From Pleomorphomonas sp. (GTDB lineage: Bacteria; Pseudomonadota; Alphaproteobacteria; Rhizobiales; Pleomorphomonadaceae): a stretch of 44,352 bases of DNA. Positions 9,406-17,658 of the stretch are shown piece after piece. Positions within the stretch are counted from its first letter, which is position 1. Each line of letters begins with the position of its first letter. Under the pieces are notes generated by a model that was not told the DNA's origin, did no database searches, and saw only the letters and a list, made by a program, of their open reading frames with translations. Position numbers and translations under genes: made by a program. The stretch is taken from positions 1 through 44,352 of the forward strand of contig JAUVXG010000017.1 in NCBI GenBank assembly GCA_030603685.1, written 5' to 3'.

Positions 9406-11190
9406 ATGCCACCTCGCACCATTCGCCGCGAACAGGAGATGAAATTCGGCACGCAAATGACGCCGGACGGCGTTCGGTTCCGTCTTTGGGCGCCGCTTGT
9501 CCCGTCGGTCGAGCTGGAGGTCGATGGCTGGTCGCTGCCCATGCAGAAGGATGTGCGCGGGTGGTACGAAGTCGAGGTGCCCGGCGTGAGTCATGGCAGC
9601 CGGTACATGTTCTGCCTGCCGGATGGCAAGAAGGTGCCGGACCCCGCATCGCGTTATCAGCCGGAGGACGTCGACGGCCCGAGCGAGGTCGTCGATCCGC
9701 TCGTCTTCGAATGGACAGATCTCGGCTGGCGCGGGCGCCCCTGGGAAGAGTGCGTCTTCTACGAGCTGCACATCGGCACCTTCACGCCTGAGGGCACGTT
9801 CCGGGCAGCGGCGGACAAGCTTGAGTATCTCGCCGAACTCGGAATCACCGCCTTGCAGATCATGCCTCTCGCCGATTTCGCCGGGCGATGGAACTGGGGA
9901 TACGACGGCGTCTACATGTTTGCCCCGGACGCCTCCTACGGCCGCCCCGAAGACCTGAAGGCACTGATCAATCGCGCCCACGAACTCGGCATGATGGTCA
10001 TGCTCGACGTCGTCTACAACCACTTCGGTCCGAAGGGAAACTACATCCCCCTCTACGCGCCCATTCTCAATGACAAGGAAACGCCCTGGGGGCCGGGCCT
10101 GAATGTTGACGGCGAGAATGCCACCGTGGTGCGCGACCTCGTTCTCGCCAACGCGAGATTCTGGATCAACGAGTATCGGTTCGACGGTCTGCGCTTCGAC
10201 GCTCTGCACGCCATCGAGGACAGCGGCCCCAAGCATCTGATCCAGGATCTGGCGGAACAAACCCGGGCAGCGAGCGACGGTCGGCACATTCATCTCGTCG
10301 CGGAGAACTCGCACAATCAGGCCATCTGGCTGAGACGGCGCGACGACGGAACGCCCTGGCTCTACACCGCCCAGTGGAACGACGACCTGCATCACTGCCT
10401 GCATGCGCTGGTCACCGGGGAAAGCCAAGCCTATTACCAGCCCTACGCGGAGCGTATCGATCTCGTCGCCCGAGCATTGGCCGAGGGATTTGCCTGGCAA
10501 GGCGAGTACTTGGCGCGCGAGAACCGAACCCATGGCGAGCCGAGCGCCTTTCTGCCCCCGACCTCCTTCGTATCCTTCATCCAGAACCACGATCACACCG
10601 GAAACCGCCCGGCGGGCGAGCGCATCGGTCAAATGGTCCCGCGCGAAGCGGCCCGAATGCTGGCTGCAGTTTATCTGCTGTCGCCGCAGATTCCGATGCT
10701 GTTCATGGGCGAAGAGTGGGGAGCAAAGACGCGCTTCTGCTTCTTCTCCGACATCCGGGAGTTGGGCGACGCCATCCGCAGGAGTCGGGAGGAGGAGCTC
10801 AAGGAGTTCCCCCTGGCCGGCACAGGCGAGCACATCGACCCGATGAACGAGAGCGCCTTCCTAGGATGCAAGCTCGACTGGAACGAGCAAGCGTCACCGG
10901 AGAGTCGCGACATGCTGGAGCTCTACAAGGACCTGTTGCATGCGAGATCCACCGTCCTGATACCTCTCCTCGTCGGGATCGAGGGCAACAGCGGCTCGGC
11001 GGAAGTAATAGGGCCTCGAGCCTTTCAGGTTTGCTGGACACTCTCCGGCGGCACCCGCCTCAACCTTGCCGCCAATCTCGGCGCCACGCCGCAGACAGGC
11101 AAGTGGCACGACGTCTTTCCTCTCTGGTGCGAAGGCACGTTCTCGGCGGACACTCTCGGTCCCTACACAGCGTTGTTCTGGTTGTCCTGA
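9406..11190 (+). CDS. treZ: Malto-oligosyltrehalose trehalohydrolase TreZ
   Basis: A 594-residue GH13 enzyme that releases trehalose from maltooligosyl trehalose. After an N-terminal domain (KFGTQMTPDGVRFRLWAP) come the barrel motifs DVVYNHFGPKG (Asp201), GLRFDALHAI (nucleophile Asp265), LVAENSH (acid Glu300) and the TreZ-typical QNHDHTGNRPAGER (Asp396). WNDDLHHCLHALVTGE is also characteristic. The start is the ATG with GGAGGAGA six bases before it; an upstream frame adds 21 unrelated residues. treY, which makes the substrate and is usually next to treZ, is not in this window. TreZ needs a TreY partner, so one is expected elsewhere in the genome. Confidence 0.94.
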   Translation: MPPRTIRREQEMKFGTQMTPDGVRFRLWAPLVPSVELEVDGWSLPMQKDVRGWYEVEVPGVSHGSRYMFCLPDGKKVPDPASRYQPEDVDGPSEVVDPLVFEWTDLGWRGRPWEECVFYELHIGTFTPEGTFRAAADKLEYLAELGITALQIMPLADFAGRWNWGYDGVYMFAPDASYGRPEDLKALINRAHELGMMVMLDVVYNHFGPKGNYIPLYAPILNDKETPWGPGLNVDGENATVVRDLVLANARFWINEYRFDGLRFDALHAIEDSGPKHLIQDLAEQTRAASDGRHIHLVAENSHNQAIWLRRRDDGTPWLYTAQWNDDLHHCLHALVTGESQAYYQPYAERIDLVARALAEGFAWQGEYLARENRTHGEPSAFLPPTSFVSFIQNHDHTGNRPAGERIGQMVPREAARMLAAVYLLSPQIPMLFMGEEWGAKTRFCFFSDIRELGDAIRRSREEELKEFPLAGTGEHIDPMNESAFLGCKLDWNEQASPESRDMLELYKDLLHARSTVLIPLLVGIEGNSGSAEVIGPRAFQVCWTLSGGTRLNLAANLGATPQTGKWHDVFPLWCEGTFSADTLGPYTALFWLS

Positions 11191-11253
11191 CCGCCTTCCG
11201 GGCACTCTGTTCGCCGACGAGGCCAACGTACTGGCGCCACAGCCCAAAGCAAT

Positions 11254-11278
11254 CGCGGCCCCCTTTTGGGAGGCCGCG
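11254..11278. terminator. Hairpin between convergent treZ and the KGG gene
   Basis: Ten-base-pair G+C stem (CGCGGCC+CCC / GGG+GGCCGCG with one bulged A) and a TTTT loop. It lies between the ends of two convergent genes and could stop both transcripts, but neither side has a good T tract. Confidence 0.5.
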
Positions 11279-11359
11279 AGAGACATGGTGGGCACCCGGA
11301 GCACCCGCCGATCCGGTTGAATCAACCTGATCGAAAAGCGGCTGCTCCAACAGACAAAG

Positions 11360-11728
11360 CTAGTGCTGCCCCCCCTTGCGTCCGGCTTCTGCCGCCCGCT
11401 CGGGGTCGTTCTTGAAGTTGCCGCCGGACTCCTGACCGCCCCTGCGGCCGGCTTCGGCGGCACGCTCCGGATCGTTCTTGAAGTTGCCGCCGGATTCCTG
11501 ACCACCCTTCCGGCCAGCCTCAGCCGCCCGTTCAGGGTCATTCTTGAAGTTGCCACCGGATTCCTGGCCGCCCTTGCGACCGGCTTCGGAGGCGCGCTCC
11601 GGATCGTTCTTGAAGTTGCCGCCGGACTCGCGGCCACCCTGCGCGGCGATTTCCCGCTGCTTGTCGTCATCCATGGAAGCAAATCCACGACGGGAGGTGT
11701 CGCCAGTGCTGCTCTGTTGGTTAGGCAT
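11360..11728 (-). CDS. KGG-repeat stress protein (GsiB/hydrophilin-like)
   Basis: A 122-residue, highly hydrophilic protein with no cysteine. Residues 34-121 are four near-identical 22-residue repeats (core ESGGNFKNDPERA, then EAGRKGGQ), the KGG motif family that includes Bacillus GsiB and enteric YciG. Such proteins accumulate in starvation, desiccation or osmotic stress; the molecular role is uncertain, perhaps hydrophilin-like protection. An N-terminal stretch GFASMDDDKQREIAAQGG is a divergent first unit. The start follows AAGGAGA closely. A putative EcfG promoter sits about 50 bases upstream. The repeats differ by few residues, so repeat number may vary between strains. Confidence 0.88.
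   Translation of the reverse strand: MPNQQSSTGDTSRRGFASMDDDKQREIAAQGGRESGGNFKNDPERASEAGRKGGQESGGNFKNDPERAAEAGRKGGQESGGNFKNDPERAAEAGRRGGQESGGNFKNDPERAAEAGRKGGQH
11366..11629 (-). repeat. Four tandem 66-bp coding repeats
   Basis: Four in-frame 66-base units encode the 22-residue KGG repeats. Units are highly similar but show scattered third-position changes, so they are not a very recent expansion. Confidence 0.85.
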
Positions 11729-11776
11729 TGCTTTTCTCCTTGAGGGATCGTGCTGCCTTGTTGGTAGCGACATATA

Positions 11777-11801
11777 AACCCTCACCCCAACCAATTGTTC
11801 C
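11777..11801 (-). promoter_or_regulatory. Putative EcfG promoter of the KGG gene
   Basis: On the minus strand GGAAC (11801-11797), 17 bases, GTT (11779-11777), with the -10 end about 48 bases before the ATG. It lies in the 401-base gap 11729-12129, which is AT-rich at 11815-11935 and holds no convincing gene. Confidence 0.68.
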
Positions 11802-12041
11802 GTGTCGAATCTCGATTCTGACTCTCATTATTAAGTAATCGCAGGCAAGCGAGACGCGCAATACCAGTTTGTTGTAAGATAAATGTGACATTTATACAAA
11901 TCAGAAAATGTCAATATTATGTCTAATCGATCGCTCCGCTTCGCTACCTGCAACACATGGTTGGCTTTTTCTATCACAGCGTACGTTGTTCCTCCCGTTC
12001 CAAGCTGATCTCAACATTTATCGCGCCCCTTGGGCCCAAAT

Positions 12042-12067
12042 GGAACCGCGTGGATATCGAGACCGTT
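12042..12067 (+). promoter_or_regulatory. Putative EcfG promoter of the small acidic protein gene
   Basis: GGAAC at 12042-12046, 17 bases, CGTT at 12064-12067, ending 62 bases before the ATG. It diverges from the EcfG-type site of the KGG gene 240 bases away. Confidence 0.65.
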
Positions 12068-12129
12068 CTGGCATGGTGGATCATGCACGCCCGTGAGAGG
12101 CAGATCCGCTAACAGCGAAGGAGGCCGTG

Positions 12130-12477
12130 ATGACGATCAGAGTGAAGGAAATAAAGCCGCTCGAAGATGGCCGCTGCAGTGTGGAGTTCTGCCTGGTCGA
12201 CAATACGGTGGTTACGATCGCATTGCCGCCGGCGGAGAAAGACGCACCGAACGCGGACCCGACCGATCGCGCCGAAGCGGCCATCAAAGCCGTTTGCGCG
12301 GCCGTTTCCTCCGGACTGCGGGATGCCATCCCCACCACGAACGATGCCCGAGACAACCAGGATCGCGACACATTGGAGGAACAGCTTGAGGAAGGCCTCG
12401 AGGACAGCTTCCCGGCCAGCGACCCGGTATCGATCAGCGTGCCGTCCACGCTGCCCAAGACCGCAGGAAAGAGCTAG
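12130..12477 (+). CDS. Small acidic protein with DSFPASDP motif
   Basis: A 115-residue acidic protein of unknown function. The N-terminal half (MTIRVKEIKPLEDGRCSVEF) looks like a small beta-rich domain. The C-terminal part has LEEQLEEGLEDSFPASDPVS, a short motif recurrent in small stress-associated alphaproteobacterial proteins. I do not recognise a catalytic motif. The start is the ATG five bases after AAGGAGG (12118-12124); a GTG one codon earlier is too close to the ribosome site. A putative EcfG promoter precedes it, which together with the motif suggests membership of the general stress regulon. Confidence 0.78.
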   Translation: MTIRVKEIKPLEDGRCSVEFCLVDNTVVTIALPPAEKDAPNADPTDRAEAAIKAVCAAVSSGLRDAIPTTNDARDNQDRDTLEEQLEEGLEDSFPASDPVSISVPSTLPKTAGKS

Positions 12478-12574
12478 GCGAGCAGCCGTTCCAGCACAGG
12501 TGGTACCCCTTCCGTTTGATCTCGGCTCAGGCAGCGGGCTTCGGGCTGGCTGGCCTGTGCCCAGGCAGGGGTTT

Positions 12575-12622
12575 CCGCTTCCGTCAGGTCCCACACGGAA
12601 GGCCGAAACCTGGCGGAAGCGG
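12575..12622. other. 15-bp hairpin between convergent genes
   Basis: Inverted repeat with arms 12575-12589 and 12608-12622 (one G-U pair) and an 18-base loop. It lies in the 318-base gap between the small acidic protein gene and the SDR gene, which converge. There is no T tract, so it may be a bidirectional stop or an RNA-protecting structure. The rest of the gap shows no gene. Confidence 0.5.
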
Positions 12623-12795
12623 TGTGACGCAGCACTCATGACCGCTTGCCCCACGGGGCTGCAAAGCTTGAGGCGCGGTGCACCAGCCAGAGGCGCTGTC
12701 GGCTGGACGCGGTTGATCAAGCGTCTCACGTCGACCGCAGTTTCGCCAGCGTGGCCATGATGCGAAAGGACCGGCTTTCTGACGAACATCGCGGT

Positions 12796-13533
12796 TCAGC
12801 TCGTTGCCTGAATCTGCGGTTCGATGCGAAGGCTGACGACATCAGTCTGCCTGGACCGGGTCAATGCGAAATGGATGGCTTCGGCAATGTCCTCGGCATA
12901 CAGCATCTGCCCGTTGGCCAAAGCGTCCTTCTGTTCCTCGCCGGTTTTCGGCTGCATGGGCGTCGCAACCGAGCCGGGTGCGATGACCGTCACCTTGATG
13001 TTCTTGTCGGCAACCTCCTTGCGAAGCGTTTCTGCGAAAGCTTGAAGGCCGGCCTTGGTCGCCGCATAGACGCTCTCGCCCTCGGCCTTTATTTCGGAAC
13101 TGATGGAGCCGACAAACAGCAGATGGCCGCCACCTTCCTGCATGCGCAGAACGGCTTGGCGGGCGCAGGCCATGGCTCCGAGCAAGTTGGTTTCCACGAC
13201 ATAACGCCATTCGTCCTCCTCCATCTCGTGGATGGGCTCTGCGCCGAGCGCCGCGCAGGTGACCAACATGTCAATGCCGCCCAGTTTCTCGTCCACCGCG
13301 GCGAACGCCCTCTGGACGCCGCCCCGGGTGGCGACATCCGCCGTCAGTCCCACAACACTCCCTCTGCCGCCTTGCGCTGCGCCAATCGCCTCGTCCAGTT
13401 CGGGCCGATGTCGACCAAAGGTCAACACTCTTGCCCCCTCCCGAGCCAGAAGCGCGACGGTGGCTCTTCCGATGCCGGTTGTCCCACCGGTCACTAGGAT
13501 ACGCTTGCCTTCAAGGCTGGTGTGGTTGCTCAT
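12796..13533 (-). CDS. Short-chain dehydrogenase/reductase (SDR)
   Basis: A 245-residue classical SDR with the cofactor motif TGGTTGIG (around residue 15) and the YxxxK catalytic pair in SVYAATKAGLQAF, with the catalytic Ser in VGSISS. The familiar NNAG motif is replaced by TCAALG. GRHRPELDEA after strand 2 (Arg following the fold) suggests NADP use. The substrate is unknown. The start lies only four bases after the stop of the preceding six-hairpin gene and has GGGAG upstream, so the two are co-transcribed, probably from the EcfG-type promoter at 15806-15830. Confidence 0.87.
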   Translation of the reverse strand: MSNHTSLEGKRILVTGGTTGIGRATVALLAREGARVLTFGRHRPELDEAIGAAQGGRGSVVGLTADVATRGGVQRAFAAVDEKLGGIDMLVTCAALGAEPIHEMEEDEWRYVVETNLLGAMACARQAVLRMQEGGGHLLFVGSISSEIKAEGESVYAATKAGLQAFAETLRKEVADKNIKVTVIAPGSVATPMQPKTGEEQKDALANGQMLYAEDIAEAIHFALTRSRQTDVVSLRIEPQIQATS

Positions 13534-13537
13534 GCGT

Positions 13538-15763
13538 TCACTCCCAGATCAGTTGGATCTGGCCCTTCGCCGGTACGTGATAGGTAATGGAATCTGCCGA
13601 CCTGACATGCGGGCGAAGATCCCTGCCCTCCTCGGTCGCCACCTTGACGGTGCCGAGCTTGCGGTACTTGAGGCGCACCAGGGTGAGACTTGCGGTGCAG
13701 GTTTCGCCGCCATTCAATGTGATGGTGACCGCGCGCTCGCTCACCGGCTCGAACACCGGGACGAGCATGTCGCAGTAAAGGCGGAACGGCGCCCCGCCGA
13801 TGTGATGGAAGGCGCGGGTGGCGAAAATGAAGGCCGCGCCGGCACCATAGACCTCTTGGCCGACCTGTCCGGCCGGCTGCCCATCCGCGTAAAGATCTTC
13901 AACCGGGAAGCAGAGTTTGCGGTCGATATGCCCGTTGGTCTCGCGTTGGGTTGGTGACAACACCTCGGGCGGCAATGCGTCGGGGTAGTAGAACCAAGCG
14001 CGATCCAGCGCGTACTTGCAGTATTCGGTTACCAGCAGGCGCGCCGCGGGATCGACGTTCAGCCCGCCGTCCGAGAGATAGTGTTCGAAGGCGGCGAAGG
14101 AATCGAAACACTCGTAGATCGCCATATAGGGCGCATCCTGAAGGCAAGTCGCGGCCATGAAGTTCTTGTAATGCCTGGCCAACCCTATGTTGCTCTCCCA
14201 GAACTGACTGTTGTGGAAGAAGCTGGCGAGATAGACATAACTTTGCTCGAGATAGACCGGTTTGTTGGTAATCCGCCACAGTCGCATGCAGGCGGCGGCG
14301 CCCCACGCCGTCAGATTGGCCTGATAGTTGAGGTCGAAGCCGAGACCGGTCGCGGTGTCGATCGCTGCCCGCGCTTCATCGAGGAAGCGCTTGTCGTCGG
14401 TGAGTTCAAAGGCCTGCAGCATCACCCAGGCATAGACGCCGCCGACATCCGTCTGGCCGCGACCATCGGCTTCGGCCTTTTCGGTGATGACGCTGAAGTC
14501 GGTCACCTTGTACTGGACCGGCCACTCGTACTTGAAATGGTGCGCCACCTTGATGCCGAACTCGATCGACTTCATCAGCAGGTCGCGCGCCTCGTCATCC
14601 CCATCGAGCGCGAGGATGCCGAGGTTCAGCATGGGGTGGTAAAGATACCAGCTGTCGACCGCGTCGGCATCCTTGTCCTCTCCGACGTTGGGCAGATAGC
14701 GGCGCAAAGACCCGAGTTTCGGATCGTAGAACTTCTTCAGTCCCGTCTTGAACTGCGCCTCGAGCGGATGCGGCTCGCCACACCATTTTCCCCAGGCGTG
14801 GATCGCCTCGACGATGGACATCTGCACCATGATGTCCGGATATTCGGCATCGGTATAGGGATGAACATAACGGTATCCGTAGTGCCTGATCGTGGCCTCC
14901 GGCGCCTTGTCGAGGTCGCGCAAAGTCCGCTCAGCGCGCGCCAGCCAATCGCGGTACTCGGTGTCGGGACGCTCGATCACCTTGTAGGCGATGGCAAGCA
15001 TCTGAAGGAACTGTCGAGCGAACTCCCTCTCATGAGGTGGGGCGTCGTAGCGGAAGACGAGGATGGCATCCGAAAGTGTGACCTCGACGCCGGCCTTCAA
15101 CGCATCTGTTGGCGGGTTCACGCTTTGAACCGGAGCGGGCAAAAGATAGCCAAGTTCCGGCCATTGGCCGCCAACGGCCCTGTCGGGCTTGGTCTTGGTG
15201 GCGCGGAAATAGCCATTGAGGGCGGTTAGATTTTGGAAGTAAAGGACGTTGCCGAAAAACGGTTCGTCAACGTGGAAGAAAACCAAGCCGCTGTTGAGCC
15301 CGCGTTGGATTGCTTCGACGTTGCCTTTGGCACCCATGGGATCGTCGTTCTCGTCCAGCGGATAGACGTCGCGCGGCATAAAGGGAACGAGCATGGGAAC
15401 AGCGGGCGTGAAGTGCGCGGTTACCCGAAGATGGGCCAGGGCGCCCTCGCCAGTCCTCACGACAATCAGGTGTTCGCCGAGCGCGCTTTTGATTTTCAGC
15501 CTCGCGGCTTCGTCGGCCTTGCATGGCTCGGCGATGCAGTCGAACTCACCGGCCAGACACGCCGCACGTAAGGCAATGCCTCCCTTGCCCTTCCGGCGGA
15601 TGAACGCCCACACCGAATCCCCGAGAGCTCGCACTTCGATCTGCAAGGCACCAAGCTGAAAACCAGCGATCGGATCGACCTGCTTTTCCTCAAGCGCCTG
15701 CCGCAGTGCAAGAACATAGGAGCTGACCCCAACCAGATCGGGATTCAGCGTGCGTGTCGACAT
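13538..15763 (-). CDS. Six-hairpin-glycosidase-like protein of unknown function
   Basis: A 741-residue cytoplasmic protein (no signal peptide) that I cannot assign to a named family. Residues about 1-290 look beta-rich. From about 300 to 640 there are repeated aromatic alpha-helical segments such as DSWYLYHPMLNLGILAL, DVGGVYAWVMLQAFEL and LTAWGAAACMRLWRITN, spaced like an (alpha/alpha)6 barrel, followed by a C-terminal beta domain. This architecture is common in glycoside hydrolases, lyases and phosphorylases. The start has AGGAGGT six bases upstream; the longer frame has no ribosome site. It is co-transcribed with an SDR and lies close to glycogen/trehalose genes, so a carbohydrate role is possible but unproven. 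Confidence 0.75.
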   Translation of the reverse strand: MSTRTLNPDLVGVSSYVLALRQALEEKQVDPIAGFQLGALQIEVRALGDSVWAFIRRKGKGGIALRAACLAGEFDCIAEPCKADEAARLKIKSALGEHLIVVRTGEGALAHLRVTAHFTPAVPMLVPFMPRDVYPLDENDDPMGAKGNVEAIQRGLNSGLVFFHVDEPFFGNVLYFQNLTALNGYFRATKTKPDRAVGGQWPELGYLLPAPVQSVNPPTDALKAGVEVTLSDAILVFRYDAPPHEREFARQFLQMLAIAYKVIERPDTEYRDWLARAERTLRDLDKAPEATIRHYGYRYVHPYTDAEYPDIMVQMSIVEAIHAWGKWCGEPHPLEAQFKTGLKKFYDPKLGSLRRYLPNVGEDKDADAVDSWYLYHPMLNLGILALDGDDEARDLLMKSIEFGIKVAHHFKYEWPVQYKVTDFSVITEKAEADGRGQTDVGGVYAWVMLQAFELTDDKRFLDEARAAIDTATGLGFDLNYQANLTAWGAAACMRLWRITNKPVYLEQSYVYLASFFHNSQFWESNIGLARHYKNFMAATCLQDAPYMAIYECFDSFAAFEHYLSDGGLNVDPAARLLVTEYCKYALDRAWFYYPDALPPEVLSPTQRETNGHIDRKLCFPVEDLYADGQPAGQVGQEVYGAGAAFIFATRAFHHIGGAPFRLYCDMLVPVFEPVSERAVTITLNGGETCTASLTLVRLKYRKLGTVKVATEEGRDLRPHVRSADSITYHVPAKGQIQLIWE

Positions 15764-15805
15764 TGCCCGACCTCCTCTCACTTGACCAGAAGCAGGAGCA
15801 GTCAA

Positions 15806-15830
15806 AACGGAATGCCGAGAAGTATGTTCC
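15806..15830 (-). promoter_or_regulatory. Putative EcfG promoter of the six-hairpin/SDR operon
   Basis: On the minus strand GGAAC (15830-15826), 16 bases, CGTT (15809-15806), ending 42 bases before the ATG at 15763. It matches the full GGAAC-N16-CGTT pattern. Confidence 0.7.
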
Positions 15831-15958
15831 CCCGGCGGACGTGTTTTGACGTCGTTCCGGCCCCATAGCGCCTCGACACGCTGCGCAAGCGGAAAGGCCC
15901 GTCGCGAAACTCCCAACGAGGTCAATAGTTTGCCGCGCTTGAGGAAGATGATCGCAAG

Positions 15959-16555
15959 TCAGGTTGTTTGGCCGATCGCACGCGCCTGCTTGAGATCGTC
16001 GACGAACGCCTCAAAGGCGGCCTGTTTGGCGGCGCTATCGGGGATGCGCAAGAGATAGGACGGGTGGACCGTGAGGAAGCCCCGCCGGTTGCAGAAAGTC
16101 ATCGGCCCGCGCTCGCGGGTGACGGCGACGGGTCGTTCGGCGAGTGCCAAGCCGGCCGTCGCGCCAAGCGCCACGATGACGGTGGGACGCACCAGATCGA
16201 TCTCTCGCCACAGCCACCAGCGTTGGTGGACGATCTCGCCCGTTCTTGGCTTGCGGTGAATCCGTCGCTTGCCGCGCTCGGTGAAGTGAAACTGCTTCAC
16301 GGCATTGGTCATATAGGCCTCACCGCGATCGATTTCCGCCTCGACGAGGGCGCGATCGAGCAGGCGTCCGGCCGGACCGACGAAGGGCCGGCCCTCTCGA
16401 TCCTCGGCGTCCCCCGGCTGCTCGCCAACGAAGGCCATAGGCGCCAGAATTGAGCCCTCACCCGCCACGACGCCGCCAACTCCGGCCGCAGACGGGAATT
16501 CCCGCCGCATGGCGTCGTTGAGCTCCTCAAGCGAGGCAAAGTCCCGGTCGGTCAT
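15959..16555 (-). CDS. udgX: UdgX-like uracil-DNA glycosylase lacking Fe-S cysteines
   Basis: A 198-residue family 4/X uracil-DNA glycosylase. Motif 1 is GEQPGD (residues 44-49), then PFVGPAGRLLD, MTNAVKQFHF and HPSYLLR (His164). The R-loop GKRRIHRKP (His100) is the hallmark of UdgX, whose histidine forms a covalent bond with the abasic sugar after uracil removal. Family 4 and UdgX enzymes usually carry four cysteines for a [4Fe-4S] cluster; here only one Cys (155) exists, the N-terminal CxxC region is absent, and the later Cys position reads HQRWWLW. The ATG start was chosen; a GTG nine codons upstream adds no cysteine. It follows the DUF72 gene by 78 bases, likely in one transcript. Confidence 0.85.
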   Translation of the reverse strand: MTDRDFASLEELNDAMRREFPSAAGVGGVVAGEGSILAPMAFVGEQPGDAEDREGRPFVGPAGRLLDRALVEAEIDRGEAYMTNAVKQFHFTERGKRRIHRKPRTGEIVHQRWWLWREIDLVRPTVIVALGATAGLALAERPVAVTRERGPMTFCNRRGFLTVHPSYLLRIPDSAAKQAAFEAFVDDLKQARAIGQTT

Positions 16556-16633
16556 ATCGGGCCTCGAAACGGCCGGCCTCACCCAAACGTGCGCCGGCTT
16601 TGCGGCAACGCGCCGGGTCCCAGGCGGTTCCCG

Positions 16634-17539
16634 TCACATCAGCCGGCGACTGTCGGTCGGTCGCCATTCCAAACCCAGCTCCCGCATGATCGCGAGGGCG
16701 TCGTCGGGGGCGCGGAAGCCGTCGGTATTGTCGAAGAACAGGAAGACGTCGCGCGGACTGTTCGGTGCTTTGACATCGCTCGCGAAATCACCATCGTCCA
16801 TCGGCTCGCCTTTCGCCCATGCTGAAATGCGCCGCGCCCAGCGCTGACGTTCGGCACCGTCATAACCGGACCGGTAGAGATCGCGCGAACCATGCAGGCG
16901 GCAGTAGGCGAAGTCCGAGGTGACATCCATCAGGCGGGGCCATTCGACGGTATCGGCACAGACCAGGGCGATGTCCTGTTCGCGCAGAAGCTCGATGAAC
17001 GACGGATGGCGAAAGCTGTTGTGACGGACCTCAAGCGCATGGCGTAGGGGCTGTTTGGCTGGCCGCGTCAGGTCCGGATTGTCGATGTGATCATCGTGGC
17101 GACCAGCCAGGTCGGCGGCCGCGTCGGTGTTTCTCGGCAACAGAGACAGAAAGGCGCGCATCCGTTCGAGGTCCAGAACAAAACTTGGCGGAAACTGCCA
17201 GAGTATGGGACCGAGCTTTGCGCCGAGCCGCAACGGTCCGGAGGCGAAGAAGTTGGCGAGCGGTGCCTCGACATCCTTCAGACGCTTGACGTGAGTGATG
17301 AAGCGCGGTCCCTTGACGGCGAAGACGAAGTCATTCGGCGTCTCCGATGCCCATCGATCGAAAACGCGCGGCTTCTGCAGGCCGTAAAAGGTCCCGTTGA
17401 TTTCCAGAGACGGAAAGCGCGAAGCGGCATAAGCGAGCTCTTCGCTTTGCCGCAGCCCTTCCGGGTAGAAGCGGCCACGCCACGGCGCGTAGGTCCAGCC
17501 GGATATGCCGATGCGAATGAAACCGACCTTGGAAGTCAT
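16634..17539 (-). CDS. DUF72 family protein (YecE-like)
   Basis: A 301-residue DUF72 protein, a TIM-barrel family of unknown activity. Recognisable stretches are IGISGWTYAPWRGRFYP at the N-terminus, LEINGTFYGLQKPRVFDRWASETP, LGPILWQFPPSF, ALEVRHNSF and the C-terminal FLFFDNTDGFRAPDDA. Length is close to other DUF72 members. The start has GGAGG four bases upstream. A UdgX-like glycosylase gene follows on the same strand. DUF72 has been linked to nucleic acid processing only by context, so the pairing with a DNA-repair enzyme deserves attention. A putative EcfG promoter is 30-50 bases upstream. Confidence 0.88.
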   Translation of the reverse strand: MTSKVGFIRIGISGWTYAPWRGRFYPEGLRQSEELAYAASRFPSLEINGTFYGLQKPRVFDRWASETPNDFVFAVKGPRFITHVKRLKDVEAPLANFFASGPLRLGAKLGPILWQFPPSFVLDLERMRAFLSLLPRNTDAAADLAGRHDDHIDNPDLTRPAKQPLRHALEVRHNSFRHPSFIELLREQDIALVCADTVEWPRLMDVTSDFAYCRLHGSRDLYRSGYDGAERQRWARRISAWAKGEPMDDGDFASDVKAPNSPRDVFLFFDNTDGFRAPDDALAIMRELGLEWRPTDSRRLM

Positions 17540-17566
17540 GCTGCCTCCGGAAGTGTATCCGGAGGG

Positions 17567-17592
17567 AACGTCGCTTTCGCGCAGCGGGTTCC
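17567..17592 (-). promoter_or_regulatory. Putative EcfG promoter of the DUF72-udgX operon
   Basis: On the minus strand GGAAC (17592-17588), 17 bases, CGTT (17570-17567), ending 28 bases before the ATG at 17539. Confidence 0.68.
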
Positions 17593-17616
17593 TCGCCCGC
17601 CGTGCATCACGGCTGT

Positions 17617-17640
17617 CCAAGGGGGTGGTTGCCCCCTTGG
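17617..17640 (-). terminator. Probable terminator hairpin after phoX
   Basis: Perfect 9-bp stem CCAAGGGGG / CCCCCTTGG with a 6-base loop, 19 bases beyond the phoX stop codon on its strand. The T tract is poor (ACAG follows), so termination may be incomplete. Confidence 0.55.
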
Positions 17641-17658
17641 CTTTCAGGAGCCGGATCG

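Noticed and set aside
11908-12096. A 62-codon plus-strand frame before the small acidic protein gene
   Set aside because: It has no ribosome site, crosses the EcfG-type promoter, and has no protein-like features.
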